Origin: Planctomycetales bacterium 10988
GTDB taxonomy: Bacteria > Planctomycetota > Planctomycetia > Pirellulales > Pb10988
Length of the DNA stretch: 64,000 bases
Direction: 5' to 3'
NCBI GenBank assembly: GCA_009664345.1
Contig: CP043547.1
Span: forward strand, 4,368,709 to 4,432,708
Numbering within the stretch: the first letter of the stretch is position 1; each line of letters begins with the position of its first letter. This document shows, in pieces, positions 16,966 to 26,491 of the stretch. Below the pieces are notes generated by a model. That model saw only the letters and a program-made list of their open reading frames with translations, did no database searches and was not told where the DNA came from. Both the position numbers and the translations under genes were made by a program.

Positions 16966-19203
16966 ATGAAGCGAACATCATGGGGAATGACCTCTCTGTT
17001 ATTCGGATGTATGGTCATTCCAGTTTTCGGTCAACAAACGCCGCCAGGGCAAGGGGACGACACCCTCGATCCAACCATCGTGGAAGGCCAACCAGAGGGC
17101 GAAGTGACGGAAGAGCCGTTCCTCCCTCCTCCGACTCCGCCTGCTCCCCCGAGCCCGATTCCTTATCCGAATTATTCTTTTTCAGAACTGAATGCCGCTC
17201 GCTACCCCAGCTTGTCGGACCAAATGTTTGATGGCTTGGCCGGCGTCACGCGGCAAGGCGGTTCGGTGTTCGATTCGCCTCGATCTGTCTCGATCATTAC
17301 CCAACAAGAACTGATCGAGCGTGCCCCCATCGATATGTATCAGGCGTTAGAACAAGAAACCGGCATCTTGATGCAACGAACCGCTCGGGGCCAGTCCTCG
17401 CCGTTTGTCCGCGGGGTGACGGGCAATCAAGTGCTGATCTTGGTCGATGGCATTCGCATGAACAATTCGACCTTCCGCTCCGGTCCGAATCAATATTTCA
17501 ACACCATCGATCCCGGCCAGATTGAGCAAATCGAGATCCTACGCGGTCCTGGCTCGGTCGCTTACGGCTCCGATGCGATCGGTGGCGTGATTAATATTGT
17601 CACCAAAAGTCCTTCGAAATTCCGTGGCGATTATGTCGGCACGAGCTTCCGCGAAACCCTCAGCACCGCCGATTGGGGTTCCTATAGCCGCCTGAGTGTC
17701 GAAGGCTGGGTCGGTTCGATGGGTGCCTATTCCGGGGCCAGTTATTTGAACATCAATGATGTCGATACCGGAGGCATTCTCGGACGTCAGCCCGCGACGA
17801 ACTACGATCAGCACGCCGCGGACCTCAAGTTGCAATTTCAACCAGCTTGCGATCAATTGCTGACCGTCGCTTTCCAGCATTTTGTCCAAGAAGATGTTCC
17901 GCGAAGTGATCGCTTTGCCCCGTTCATCGATCCCGGTTCGATTCGCCCGACGTTCTTCGATCCGCAACAACGCGACCTGGCCTATCTCCGCTGGGAAGCC
18001 CGCCCGGAAGTCGGCTTGATGGACAGCCTGATGTTCACCGCTTCTTATGCTCGTCAAAAAGAAGGCTCCATTGAAATCCGTCCGACCAACAATCGCCGCA
18101 CGATTGGGGACTTGGATGTAAATACCATCGGCCTCAATCTCGTCGGGACGACCGATCTCGAATTCGCCGGGATTTTGTCCTATGGAGTTGATTACTATCA
18201 CGATGATGTCGATGCCGTGCGGGTTCGTTATCGCGACGATACCGGGGCCTTCGATCGCTTTGACACTCCGCAATTTCCGGATGACGCCTTTTACGAACGC
18301 TTCGGCATCTTCGTGAATTGGAATGTCGATCTGACGGATCGTTGGCGATTTGATGGCGGCGTTCGTTATGAAAATATCGATCTCGGAGCCACGCCGATCT
18401 TGGATATTAATGGAAGCCCCACGCCGGTTTCGACCGATCCCGCCTTCCAAGGTTGGATCGGAAGCGGAGCGTTGACCTATGTGATGACCGACGATCTGCA
18501 CTTGGTCGGCTCGGTTTCCGAAGGTTTCCGTGCCCCGAACCTCGATGATCTCGTGGCGACGAATCCTTTTGTGCAACAAGCCGGAACGGATACGCCGAGC
18601 TTGAACCTGGTTTCGGAAAATTCTCTCACCTATGAAATCGGGATTAAGTCGAACGCCGATCGTTTGCACTCGCAGTTCTTTGTCTTCTGGACAGACCTCG
18701 ATAACAACATCTTGCGGAATCCCCCTGGTGGTGGAAATCTCCTCTTTTCCCGCTCCAATCGCGATTCCTACATCCAAGGGGTCGAATGGTCCGGCGAATA
18801 CGTGATGGATGATGGTTGGAGCCTGTACGGAAACTTCGCCTATATTTATGGGCAAGATGAAGTCCTGGACATGCCGCTCAGCCGGATTCCTCCGACGCAA
18901 GGAATCGCTGGTCTCCGCTGGCGAGCACGCGACCTCAGCAAGTGGTTCGATGTCTATACGTGGATGGTTCGTCGCCAAGATCGCTTGAATTTCCAAGACC
19001 TTTCCGATGCCCGGATTCCTGAAGGGGGAACACCTGGCTTTGCGACGCTCAACATGCGAATGGGGACGCGACTCGGCCGTTGCAACAACCACCGCATCAG
19101 CCTGAACCTGGATAATATCACCGATAAGGCCTATCGCGTGCATGGTTCCGGGGTCGATGGCGTCGGCTTCAATGCGATTGCCACCTACGAATGGATTCGC
19201 TAA
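16966..19203 (+). CDS. TonB-dependent outer-membrane receptor
   Basis: 745 residues. A signal peptide (to about residue 24, VFGQQ) is followed by a proline-rich linker (PPPTPPAPPSP) and a plug with SPRSVSIITQQEL, YQALEQETGILMQ, VLILVDGIRMNN and IEILRGPGSVAYGSDAIGG. A large barrel includes VSEGFRAPNLDDLVATNPF and ends with LNLDNITDKAYRVHGSGVDG. It resembles the FepA/CirA/haem-receptor branch. NPNL and FRAP motifs are those of haem/siderophore receptors, but no haem-ligand His can be assigned by eye. No partner transporter genes are adjacent. The ATG at 16966 begins the only credible signal peptide. Confidence 0.87.
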   Translation: MKRTSWGMTSLLFGCMVIPVFGQQTPPGQGDDTLDPTIVEGQPEGEVTEEPFLPPPTPPAPPSPIPYPNYSFSELNAARYPSLSDQMFDGLAGVTRQGGSVFDSPRSVSIITQQELIERAPIDMYQALEQETGILMQRTARGQSSPFVRGVTGNQVLILVDGIRMNNSTFRSGPNQYFNTIDPGQIEQIEILRGPGSVAYGSDAIGGVINIVTKSPSKFRGDYVGTSFRETLSTADWGSYSRLSVEGWVGSMGAYSGASYLNINDVDTGGILGRQPATNYDQHAADLKLQFQPACDQLLTVAFQHFVQEDVPRSDRFAPFIDPGSIRPTFFDPQQRDLAYLRWEARPEVGLMDSLMFTASYARQKEGSIEIRPTNNRRTIGDLDVNTIGLNLVGTTDLEFAGILSYGVDYYHDDVDAVRVRYRDDTGAFDRFDTPQFPDDAFYERFGIFVNWNVDLTDRWRFDGGVRYENIDLGATPILDINGSPTPVSTDPAFQGWIGSGALTYVMTDDLHLVGSVSEGFRAPNLDDLVATNPFVQQAGTDTPSLNLVSENSLTYEIGIKSNADRLHSQFFVFWTDLDNNILRNPPGGGNLLFSRSNRDSYIQGVEWSGEYVMDDGWSLYGNFAYIYGQDEVLDMPLSRIPPTQGIAGLRWRARDLSKWFDVYTWMVRRQDRLNFQDLSDARIPEGGTPGFATLNMRMGTRLGRCNNHRISLNLDNITDKAYRVHGSGVDGVGFNAIATYEWIR

Positions 19204-19302
19204 CCGCTACGTTTTTGTAAACTGACGACAATCGGTTCTCTCTTTCCTCGGATACCCAGCAATGTCGGCGGTTTCCGGTGAGCAAGGCAGTCGAACACGA
19301 AA

Positions 19303-19378
19303 TTTCTCGAATCGTACCAGGTCATATTCGAGAAAAGGCCATCGCTTGGTATCTTAGAAGGCAACGGATACCAAGCGA
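19303..19378 (+). promoter_or_regulatory. two tandem leader hairpins before the ABC-F gene
   Basis: Hairpin 1 is TTTCTCGAAT (19303-19312) with ATTCGAGAAA (19326-19335). Hairpin 2 is TCGCTTGGTATC (19342-19353) with GATACCAAGCGA (19367-19378). Both stems are perfect and both loops are 13 bases. They end 32 bases before the ABC-F ATG. A GTG-initiated frame at 19278 runs through both, so a leader-peptide attenuator is possible. They could also simply terminate the receptor transcript, although no U-run follows on the plus strand. Confidence 0.55.
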
Positions 19379-19410
19379 AAAATCGTGTTCGACCGAGGAA
19401 GAAAGAACTC

Positions 19411-21327
19411 ATGATCCTGCTGACCGCGGAGCAAATTCGCAAACAATATGGCCCGGAACCGGTCCTCGAAGAAGTTACCTTCGATCTTCGTGCCGGGGAG
19501 CGCGTCGGCCTCATTGGACCCAACGGAGCCGGGAAGACGACCCTCTTCAACATCGTCGCCGGTCTCGATGAGCCCGATGCAGGCACACTTCAAACGGCAA
19601 CGCAGGCAAAAATCGCCCTGCTTGAGCAACATCCGCACTTCGATCCAGAAGTCACCGTCTGGGATGTCGCCAAATCCGCCCTGCAAGAACTGATCGATCT
19701 GCAAAACGAAGCAGAAGCCATCACCCATCAAATGGCGGCCGCCAAGGAATCCCAAGAACGCAAGCGGCTCGCCGATCGCTTCGATTTTCTCCAGCATCAA
19801 TTGCAGCAAAAAGACGCCTACGCCCTCGATCATAAAGTCGAGCGGATTCTCAGCGGGCTGGGCTTTCCGGAATCGCAATATCAACAGAAAGCGGTTCTCC
19901 TCAGCGGCGGTCAACAAAACCGACTGCTGCTTGCCAAGCTTTTGTTAACAAGCCCCGACTTGATGCTTTTGGATGAACCCTCAAACCACCTTGATCTTGA
20001 AGCAACGCAATGGCTGGAAAATTATTTAGTCGATTCGCAACAAGCCGTCTTTGTAGTCAGTCACGATCGTTACTTTTTAGATAAAGTCTGTCAACGAACA
20101 TTAGAACTTTATCACGGCACAGTCGATGACTTTAAAGGAAACTATACCGCCTATAAAAAACAAAAGGCGGAACGTTTGTTAGTACAACAACGAACGTATG
20201 AAAAACAACAAGAGTTTATTGCCAAAACAGAAGACTTTATTCGCCGTAACAATTATGGTCAAAAACATGCACAAGCCGAAGACCGCAAGAAAAAATTAGA
20301 ACGACTAGAACGCGTGGAACTTCCGCGAGAAATTCAAGCCCCGCCGATGGGTTTAACGTCTACCGGACGCCCTGGCGATATTGTGTTAAGAGTGGAAAAC
20401 TTAACCAAGTCTTTTGATCATCCCCTCTTTGAAAATTTAACCTTTGAAATTGAACGCGGCCAACGCTGGGGAATTTTAGGCCCCAACGGTTGTGGAAAAT
20501 CAACCCTGTTAAAATGCATTGTCGGCAACTTACAACAAGATGAAGGAACCATCCGTTTAGGGGCGAATGTCGAACTCGGTTACTTCGATCAACAGCTTTC
20601 CATTTTAAAGGATGATCTTCCCGTCGTGGAAGCGATTCGTCCGCCGGGAAAACCGTTTACCGAACCGCAACGTCGGGAGATGCTCGCCAAGTTCGGAATC
20701 ACCGGGGAGATGGTTTTTCAGCCGGTTTCCAGCTTAAGTGGAGGTGAACGCGGGCGTTCCGCACTGGCCCGCTTGGCGGCCTCGGACATCAACTTTTTGG
20801 TCCTTGATGAACCAACGAACCACCTCGATTTGTGGGCACGCGGGGCTTTGGAAAAGTCGTTGACTTCTTATGAAGGAACAGTTCTCTTTGTCAGTCACGA
20901 TCGTTACTTTTTAAATGAAGTCGCTACCCATTTACTCATTGTAGAACCCGGTCGCTTCCGCGTAATTGAAGGCAATTATGAAACCTATCAACACTTTATT
21001 AAACAAGGTTTAGCCCAAGAAGCCATCCGCGGGAATTCAAAAACTTCCACCAAAGAAAAAGATTCTTCATCCAAGAAAAGTAAACAAGAGAAGAACGAAA
21101 AGATTACCAAACGAAAACGGCAATTTCCTTATCGAAAAGTGGAAGATATTGAAAAGGAAATCTTTGAAGTCGAAAGTAAACTTGGCGATTTACAAGCCGA
21201 GTTCGGCAATGAAGAGCTTTATCAAGATGGCGACAAAGTCAAAGACCTGCAAGATGAAGTAGACGACTTGCAAGATCATCTCAGTCAACTTTATGAACAC
21301 TGGGAAGAAGCAAACGAATTAAATTAA
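19411..21327 (+). CDS. ABC-F family ATPase (Uup/EttA-like)
   Basis: 638 residues with two ABC domains and no membrane segment. First domain: GPNGAGKTT, LSGGQQNRLLLAKLL, LMLLDEPSNHLDLEA. Inter-domain P-site linker of charged helices (about 230-300). Second domain: GPNGCGKST, LSGGERGRSALARLA, NFLVLDEPTNHLDLWA. A lysine-rich linker and C-terminal coiled coil (VEDIEKEIFEVESKLGDLQAEF) match Uup-type proteins. The family acts on the ribosome E-site or resists antibiotics. GAGGAAGAAAG precedes the ATG. Codon use switches sharply: GC-rich to about 20030, TTA-rich to about 20610, GC-rich to about 20880, TTA-rich to the end. Confidence 0.93.
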   Translation: MILLTAEQIRKQYGPEPVLEEVTFDLRAGERVGLIGPNGAGKTTLFNIVAGLDEPDAGTLQTATQAKIALLEQHPHFDPEVTVWDVAKSALQELIDLQNEAEAITHQMAAAKESQERKRLADRFDFLQHQLQQKDAYALDHKVERILSGLGFPESQYQQKAVLLSGGQQNRLLLAKLLLTSPDLMLLDEPSNHLDLEATQWLENYLVDSQQAVFVVSHDRYFLDKVCQRTLELYHGTVDDFKGNYTAYKKQKAERLLVQQRTYEKQQEFIAKTEDFIRRNNYGQKHAQAEDRKKKLERLERVELPREIQAPPMGLTSTGRPGDIVLRVENLTKSFDHPLFENLTFEIERGQRWGILGPNGCGKSTLLKCIVGNLQQDEGTIRLGANVELGYFDQQLSILKDDLPVVEAIRPPGKPFTEPQRREMLAKFGITGEMVFQPVSSLSGGERGRSALARLAASDINFLVLDEPTNHLDLWARGALEKSLTSYEGTVLFVSHDRYFLNEVATHLLIVEPGRFRVIEGNYETYQHFIKQGLAQEAIRGNSKTSTKEKDSSSKKSKQEKNEKITKRKRQFPYRKVEDIEKEIFEVESKLGDLQAEFGNEELYQDGDKVKDLQDEVDDLQDHLSQLYEHWEEANELN

Positions 21328-21410
21328 ACTCTTATACCTATTAAATATAATACATCTCTTAATATTTTATAGAGATAGAAAACAACAAACACCACACATC
21401 AGAGGGCGGA

Positions 21411-21977
21411 ATGATGCAATCTTTTTCTTCAGAGATTCCTTGGTTAGAAGTGATTCTTTTGGGGCTGGGAGGATTGAGCGCCTTTGCTGCTCTAGGCGGA
21501 ACAACCTGGGATGAAAAAACCCGGCGAATGACTTTTCGCGGTTGGACGGCCCTCATGTGTATTCTCGCCACTTTCGCACTTGGGGCGTTCAAGGAAACGG
21601 AAGACTGGCAGGAACAACAAGAAAAAGATGAAATGATCGCCTCGCTGTATGATGATTCGGAAGAAACCAGCAAGCTTCTTTCGCAGGCGATTGCCCTGTT
21701 GGAAAACTTGCAGGAAGAGCGGAACGAACTGGCCGAAGCCGTCACCGAAGGAGGCAGGAGCAATCAAGTCGCCGCTCGGGTTTCCACCGAAGTGAAGCGT
21801 TCTCCTAAAGAAGGCCCGACTTCGAATCAATCGATTAGCCAATTCAAAAAGCTCTATTCGAAATCGTACAACGACCGGTTTCAAGCAAGATATCCCGGCT
21901 ATCAACGGGGAAGAGCCGAAGTTCAAGATTCTCAAGCCGACGACCGAGGGAAGGACAAGGAAGAAGAATCCGAATAG
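21411..21977 (+). CDS. hypothetical membrane protein with coiled coil
   Basis: 188 residues. Two membrane helices (about 11-30 and 43-62) enclose a short loop (GGTTWDEKTRRMTFRGW). A coiled coil follows (LLSQAIALLENLQEERNELAEAV), then a charged disordered tail. GAGGGCGGA precedes the paired ATGs. No family recognised. It sits between the ABC-F gene and the phosphatase gene, same strand, but spacings near 80-130 bases suggest separate units. Confidence 0.65.
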   Translation: MMQSFSSEIPWLEVILLGLGGLSAFAALGGTTWDEKTRRMTFRGWTALMCILATFALGAFKETEDWQEQQEKDEMIASLYDDSEETSKLLSQAIALLENLQEERNELAEAVTEGGRSNQVAARVSTEVKRSPKEGPTSNQSISQFKKLYSKSYNDRFQARYPGYQRGRAEVQDSQADDRGKDKEEESE

Positions 21978-22104
21978 CTCTCGTTCGTTTCTCCTTGGAA
22001 CGAAATTTGCACAACTAATTTTCTTTCAAACACTTGCGATGACTTGCAATAAGTAAAGTAATAAAATGTGCAGACGATTCCTTCGCCGGAATCGAGGAGA
22101 TGGA

Positions 22105-22836
22105 ATGATGCGATTGGGGATTAGTTTTTCGCTATTGGGCTGTATTTGGTTGATTGTCGCCTGGCAACTCGGTTGGTGGGGCTTACCACTTGTTTGGGTG
22201 GGAATCAGTTTTTTGCTGGTCGGCCTGGGTTATTTGGGGCTCGGCCCGGTGATGTTTGCCAAGGGAAAAACGGGAAAATTGCCCAAGTGGTCGATGGTGC
22301 TGATGCTGCCGTTTTTGGGCTTCACCTGGATTTGTTGGTGGGCACTCGTCCGCTGGCATCATGAAGAAGCCTATCACGAGATCGCCGAGGGCATTTTTCT
22401 TGGCAGGCGGGCTTTTCCCTGGGAAATCCCTGCCGAAGTGCAAACCATTGTCGATCTCACCACCGAATTTCCTTCTTCTTCTGGCGTGAATGAAGGCCGG
22501 GCTTATCTCACGTTGCCCACTCTCGATGGTTCGATTCCCAAGGTCGAGCCTTATCGAAAATTGGTCAAGGAACTCGCGGAAGGGACGGATTGCCTCTATA
22601 TCCATTGTGCTCAAGGCCATGGCCGCAGTGCCGCTGTCGCCGCCGGGGTGTTGATCGCTCGCGGGCTAGCTTCCAATGCCGCCGAAGCGGAAAAGATGAT
22701 GAAAGCAATTCGCGCCGGGGTCTCTTTAAATAAACAGCAACGAAGATTCGTCGAAAGGGCAATGGCCCCGGAAATCGAAGCGTTCGCCCGGGCGAAACGA
22801 GCGGAAGAGGCCGAACCGCAACCCGCCACTGCTTAA
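22105..22836 (+). CDS. membrane dual-specificity phosphatase-like protein
   Basis: 243 residues from the ATG that follows GAGGAGATGGA. Three membrane helices lie in the first 85 residues (about 5-22, 27-48, 62-82). The cytosolic part has the P-loop IHCAQGHGRSAAVAAGVL with C168 and R174 in the HCx5R signature of cysteine phosphatases, and a candidate general acid D141 in LPTLDGS. The substrate could be phosphotyrosine, phosphoinositide or phospholipid head groups (PGP phosphatase-like enzymes share the fold). The frame is open to 22066, but the earlier ATG lacks a ribosome-binding site. Confidence 0.82.
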   Translation: MMRLGISFSLLGCIWLIVAWQLGWWGLPLVWVGISFLLVGLGYLGLGPVMFAKGKTGKLPKWSMVLMLPFLGFTWICWWALVRWHHEEAYHEIAEGIFLGRRAFPWEIPAEVQTIVDLTTEFPSSSGVNEGRAYLTLPTLDGSIPKVEPYRKLVKELAEGTDCLYIHCAQGHGRSAAVAAGVLIARGLASNAAEAEKMMKAIRAGVSLNKQQRRFVERAMAPEIEAFARAKRAEEAEPQPATA

Positions 22837-23000
22837 CGAAGATGCTTGCCGACTCTGGTAAATGGAAAAACCTCACCGAATCGGCTATAATACCTCTTTC
22901 CCCTGTTGGCTTCGGTGAGCGGGGTTCCTTGAAACATCAGGTTTTGCCAAACGCTTGAAACCTCATCTTACTAAACCACTCGGAAGGAGTTTCCGGACCG

Positions 23001-24203
23001 ATGCAAGAATCTTCCACTTCTCCCCCTGCCGCACTCGACCCGGCGATCTTTGCCGAGTTGCAAACAACGATGGAGAAGGACGGGCCTCAAGCGGTTTTCT
23101 CCACCCTGAAAGAACGTTTAAGCAGTCAAAAGAAATATCATGAACTGTTTGACGTTTACCTCATGGAGACTCGGCATCAATTGAACCTTCCTTTAATCAT
23201 GACGCAATCGCTCGACGAAATGGATGAAGCGATCGTCGGTAAAGTGGAAGAGGCTTATCTGGAAGCATGCCGCGTTGTCGGGGACTTGCTGCTGCAAGAA
23301 AACAAACTTCGCGAGGCGTGGATGTATTTGCGACCGGCCGCCGCCAAGCAAAAAGTTGCCGATTATCTGCAACAAAACGAACCGGACGAAGAAGATTTGG
23401 AAGATTGGATTCAGATCGCGGTTCGTGAAGGGGTCGATCCCGAACGTGGCTTCGCGCTGGCTTTGGAACATCTGGGTACCTGCAATTGCGTCACGATGTT
23501 CGATAGTGAAACGTATCACCTTCCGGCAGAACAGCGGGAGGCGATCGCCGCCATGCTCGCCCGGCATCTGCATGAAGAACTGAAATCAACCCTCTTTGCG
23601 GAAATCGCTCGGGAGGAAGGAAGCGAACCGCCGGAGCAACCTTGGAAGGTCTTGCTGGAGGAACGCGATTGGCTCTTCATGGACGATGCCTATCATATTG
23701 ATATCTCTCATCTCGGCATGGTCGTGAAGTTTGGCCGCCTGGTGAAAGCGAAGGAACCGTTGCTCATCTTGCAAGATTTAGCCGAATACGGACGCCGGCT
23801 CAGTTCGCAATATCAATATGGAAGCGAAGCCCCGTTCGACGATCTGTATGCCGACCACGCCCGTTTTTTCGAAGCCCAGCTTGGGGAAAACGTCGAGGAA
23901 AATCTGGCCTTCTTCGCCAAGCAAGCCGCCGAACGCGAACCGCATCAAGAAGGTTGGCTCGTGGTCGAAGCGTATATCGCCTTGCTTTGCCGTTTGGGTC
24001 GTTATGAAAAAGCCTTCGAAGAACACCGCGACCGCATCCCTAGCGGCGTCCGCCTTTCGGGCCTTGCTCCCACGCTGATGGAATTGGCTCAACTGTCGGG
24101 CCGCTACGATCAATTGCGGGAAGTCTGCAAAGACCGCCGCGACCTGGTCGGCTTTACGGCTGGGCTGCTGCAAGAAAAATTAACTAAGAACGAAGCGGGC
24201 TAA
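23001..24203 (+). CDS. conserved hypothetical, alpha-helical repeat protein
   Basis: 400 residues, cytosolic, almost entirely helical, with TPR-like pairs (for example YLEACRVVGDLLLQENKLRE, then RYEKAFEEHRDRIPSGVRLS). A conserved central CNCVTMFDSETYHLP segment could bind metal. No catalytic motif. AAGGAG lies before the ATG. It probably forms a scaffold. The closest resemblance I can give is to lineage-specific TPR-type proteins of Planctomycetota, which is inference. The next gene starts 49 bases later on the same strand, so they may form an operon. Confidence 0.7.
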   Translation: MQESSTSPPAALDPAIFAELQTTMEKDGPQAVFSTLKERLSSQKKYHELFDVYLMETRHQLNLPLIMTQSLDEMDEAIVGKVEEAYLEACRVVGDLLLQENKLREAWMYLRPAAAKQKVADYLQQNEPDEEDLEDWIQIAVREGVDPERGFALALEHLGTCNCVTMFDSETYHLPAEQREAIAAMLARHLHEELKSTLFAEIAREEGSEPPEQPWKVLLEERDWLFMDDAYHIDISHLGMVVKFGRLVKAKEPLLILQDLAEYGRRLSSQYQYGSEAPFDDLYADHARFFEAQLGENVEENLAFFAKQAAEREPHQEGWLVVEAYIALLCRLGRYEKAFEEHRDRIPSGVRLSGLAPTLMELAQLSGRYDQLREVCKDRRDLVGFTAGLLQEKLTKNEAG

Positions 24204-24252
24204 ACCTTCTGTTCGACATCCCTCAACCGAGACGACACAGCGAAGGACGACG

Positions 24253-25110
24253 ATGAAAGTAGCGTTATTTGGGTTTCTTCTATGTGCGTTTCTCTTCCTG
24301 CTACTCAATTTGGCATGGCAGCAGGCCCCGGCCGACGTTCCCGAAGAGGCCCCACAGGCGGAAGCGGACGCCGGCACTTTAGAGGCGAAACCCCTCGAAC
24401 AGATCGAGTTCACGCTGCCGGAAATCCCCGATCTCGGCCCGACGCACTTCTATTGGTTTTCGATTGCCGCCGGCGGGATCGTCTTCCTGTTCTTCCTCAG
24501 TTGGCTCCTTGGTCGATGGAATAAACGCCGGAAAAGCAGTGCCCTTCGCCGGGGAAATATCAAAGTTCCATGGAAAAAAATGTCCCAAGGCGGCCCCGCC
24601 AAAACCGCTCCGTATTTAGAATGCTACCAAATTCCCGTTCGTTTGGCCTATGTCGTGCTTGCTCCGATCGGACGGCAAAGCGTTCTGCCCAGTGGCGGAC
24701 TGAAGAAAATTCTCGACCAAATCACGATGGGCCTCGGCAGGGTGATGGAAACGCATGATCCGGAAATTCAACTTGCTCCGCCGCAATTGAGCATGACCGG
24801 CTTTAAGATTTCGTTCTTCGGAGCGGCCGCGTTGCCGGGTCGTCGCGGTAAGGGAACGCCCTGGTGTGCCGCAGCCGGGCCTTGTGAAATCAGCGATCAA
24901 CAACTTGTAATCGGCATGATCTTCTGCGCGGCGGAAGAGAACAACCTCGGCCAAATCGACATCCTACAAGAATACGACTGGCGGGAGGTTCTCCGTTACT
25001 GTCCTGCTCAAGAAGAACTCAAACCCCCGCCACTTCCGAAGAAATCTCAAGAAGAAACGCCTCCAACCATCCCCTTACAACCGCCACCGATACCAGAACG
25101 TGGGGAATAA
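24253..25110 (+). CDS. conserved hypothetical membrane protein
   Basis: 285 residues. N-terminal signal-like helix (3-22), an acidic A/E/P linker, a second helix (about 77-93), and a basic stop-transfer patch (WNKRRKSSALRRG). A cytosolic domain of about 150 residues follows, with LECYQIPVRLAYVVLAPIGR and LPGRRGKGTPWCAAAGPCEI, then a proline-rich tail (PPPLPKKSQEE). AAGGA precedes the ATG. Probably co-transcribed with the preceding helical-repeat gene. Function unknown. A MITE-like element begins about 27 bases after its stop. Confidence 0.68.
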   Translation: MKVALFGFLLCAFLFLLLNLAWQQAPADVPEEAPQAEADAGTLEAKPLEQIEFTLPEIPDLGPTHFYWFSIAAGGIVFLFFLSWLLGRWNKRRKSSALRRGNIKVPWKKMSQGGPAKTAPYLECYQIPVRLAYVVLAPIGRQSVLPSGGLKKILDQITMGLGRVMETHDPEIQLAPPQLSMTGFKISFFGAAALPGRRGKGTPWCAAAGPCEISDQQLVIGMIFCAAEENNLGQIDILQEYDWREVLRYCPAQEELKPPPLPKKSQEETPPTIPLQPPPIPERGE

Positions 25111-25136
25111 ACCTTTTGAAGAGATGACACGAAAGA

Positions 25137-25354
25137 CAGGGAAACGGATGGTGTTCGGTGTTCGGTGTTCGGTGTTCGACTGGTAGCTTATGCTAAAAAG
25201 TGTTTTTTGCTTTGTAGAGAAGTCCACATCGCCCAATGTTTTGAAGAATACAAAAAGCAATTTTACATTGTCATTTGGTATTGATTTTCACCTGCTATCC
25301 ACGGTTCACCTCGGTCTTCCGAACACTGAACACCGAACACGATTCGTAACCCTG
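25137..25354. repeat. MITE-like repeat element, copy E2
   Basis: Opens with CAGGGAAACGGATGGTGTTC, has four GGTGTTC units, AAAAAGTGTTTTTTG (25195-25209), a degenerate second palindrome AAAAAGCAATTTT (about 25253-25265), the conserved TTGATTTTCACCTGCT, and inverted 7-mers ending CACCGAACACGATTCG and CCCTGG. The right flank (to about 25404) is similar, in reverse complement, to the left flank of E3, so the true ends may be longer. Same orientation as E1 and E3. Confidence 0.8.
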
Positions 25355-25592
25355 GTAGCCATGTAAACCCGCGAGGCCGGGTTTCCCCGCCCTCACCTTG
25401 ACATCCCGCAACGAATCGAACAGGCTAGACATCGATGAAGTCGCGAATAAATCGTCGGCGATGGGTCGAAGAGCCAATGGTCTATTTTTGTCAGAATCCG
25501 GGAGACTCCTGGTAAAGGCGACTCTCGATTTACTTTTGGCCACAAACTCAAGAACTTGATTGACGTTCCCCTTATTTGAAATACTTAAATCT

Positions 25593-26453
25593 ATGGGCGG
25601 GTTACAGTTTAGTTGTCCTCATTGTGAAGGATTCATTGAGGTCGATGAAATTTATGCAGGTCAGGTGGTGCTTTGTCCTTACTGTTCGAACGAAGTCATG
25701 ATCCCTGCATTGGAAGGGCCTGCCGCAGGGCAATCCTTCGGAGGCGAGGCTCCTCCCCCTTTCATGCAACAAGAAGCACCTCCGGTGACGGACAATCCGT
25801 TCGGTGCCTCGGGTCCGCCCCCGATGAGTCCGCCCGCTTACGATGATCCCCCGATGCCGGGACCGCCTTCGGCTCCAAGTCCATCGCCACCGGGTCCGCC
25901 TCCGAAGCCGAGCCCCCCTCCATCTTCCCCGGCAAAAGAGGAAGCGAAACGTTCGCCGAAGCCGCCAAGCTCTCCGGCCCCGCCAAGTCCCCCGAAGAGT
26001 TCGCCATCGAAAAGTGCTCCGACCAAATCGGCACCGAAGCAAGAGGCCCCCGCTCAGCCAAAGCCCCCTGCTTCTACGTCCACTCCCTCCGCGCCTGCCC
26101 CTCCGGGTGCCTTCAAAAGTAAGAAAAAAGAAGCCCCGACCGAGCAAACCGGCCCCAAACCTCCAGGCTCCTTTGGCCCGAAACCTTCCAGCCCTGCCGG
26201 CAGCCCGAAGCCCCCTGGTGCGGCTTCCTTGCCGGCGTCGCCCCAGGCAATGAAGCAAAAGGCCGAGCAAGAACGCGAGGCCCAACTCACCTTCAAGGAA
26301 CCTACGAAAGTCCTGCGAAAAGGGACGGAGACTATCGAACTTCGCAAATTGACTCCAGAAGAAAAGGCCTTTCGCAAACGCATCGCCAACCTCATCCTAG
26401 GCGGCATCGGCCTCCTCATCTTGGCCCTTGCGGCTTGGATCTTGAATGGGTGA
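25593..26453 (+). CDS. zinc-ribbon, proline-rich, C-terminally anchored protein
   Basis: 286 residues from ATG 25593 (the frame also opens at a TTG 11 codons earlier). The N-terminus FSCPHCEGFIEVDEIYAG followed by LCPYCSNEV gives four cysteines in a CxxC...CxxC zinc ribbon. About 190 residues of P/S/A/K-rich disorder follow. The end has a helix-rich segment (KLTPEEKAFRKRI) and a membrane anchor (LILGGIGLLILALAAWIL). Zinc-ribbon plus Pro-rich plus TM proteins are common in Planctomycetota and may sense or bind membrane partners. Flanked by repeat elements E2 and E3 in the same orientation. Confidence 0.7.
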   Translation: MGGLQFSCPHCEGFIEVDEIYAGQVVLCPYCSNEVMIPALEGPAAGQSFGGEAPPPFMQQEAPPVTDNPFGASGPPPMSPPAYDDPPMPGPPSAPSPSPPGPPPKPSPPPSSPAKEEAKRSPKPPSSPAPPSPPKSSPSKSAPTKSAPKQEAPAQPKPPASTSTPSAPAPPGAFKSKKKEAPTEQTGPKPPGSFGPKPSSPAGSPKPPGAASLPASPQAMKQKAEQEREAQLTFKEPTKVLRKGTETIELRKLTPEEKAFRKRIANLILGGIGLLILALAAWILNG

Positions 26454-26491
26454 GGGCAGGAAAACCTGCCTTGACAGGGCTTCGCGAGAGA

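Noticed and set aside
17539-19143. 534-codon minus-strand frame in the second TonB receptor
   Set aside because: Shadow of the receptor gene. Long antisense frames are expected in GC-rich, codon-biased DNA.
25602-26285. 227-codon minus-strand frame opposite the zinc-ribbon protein
   Set aside because: Arg/Gly-rich antisense of a Pro-rich gene; no ribosome-binding site or family.
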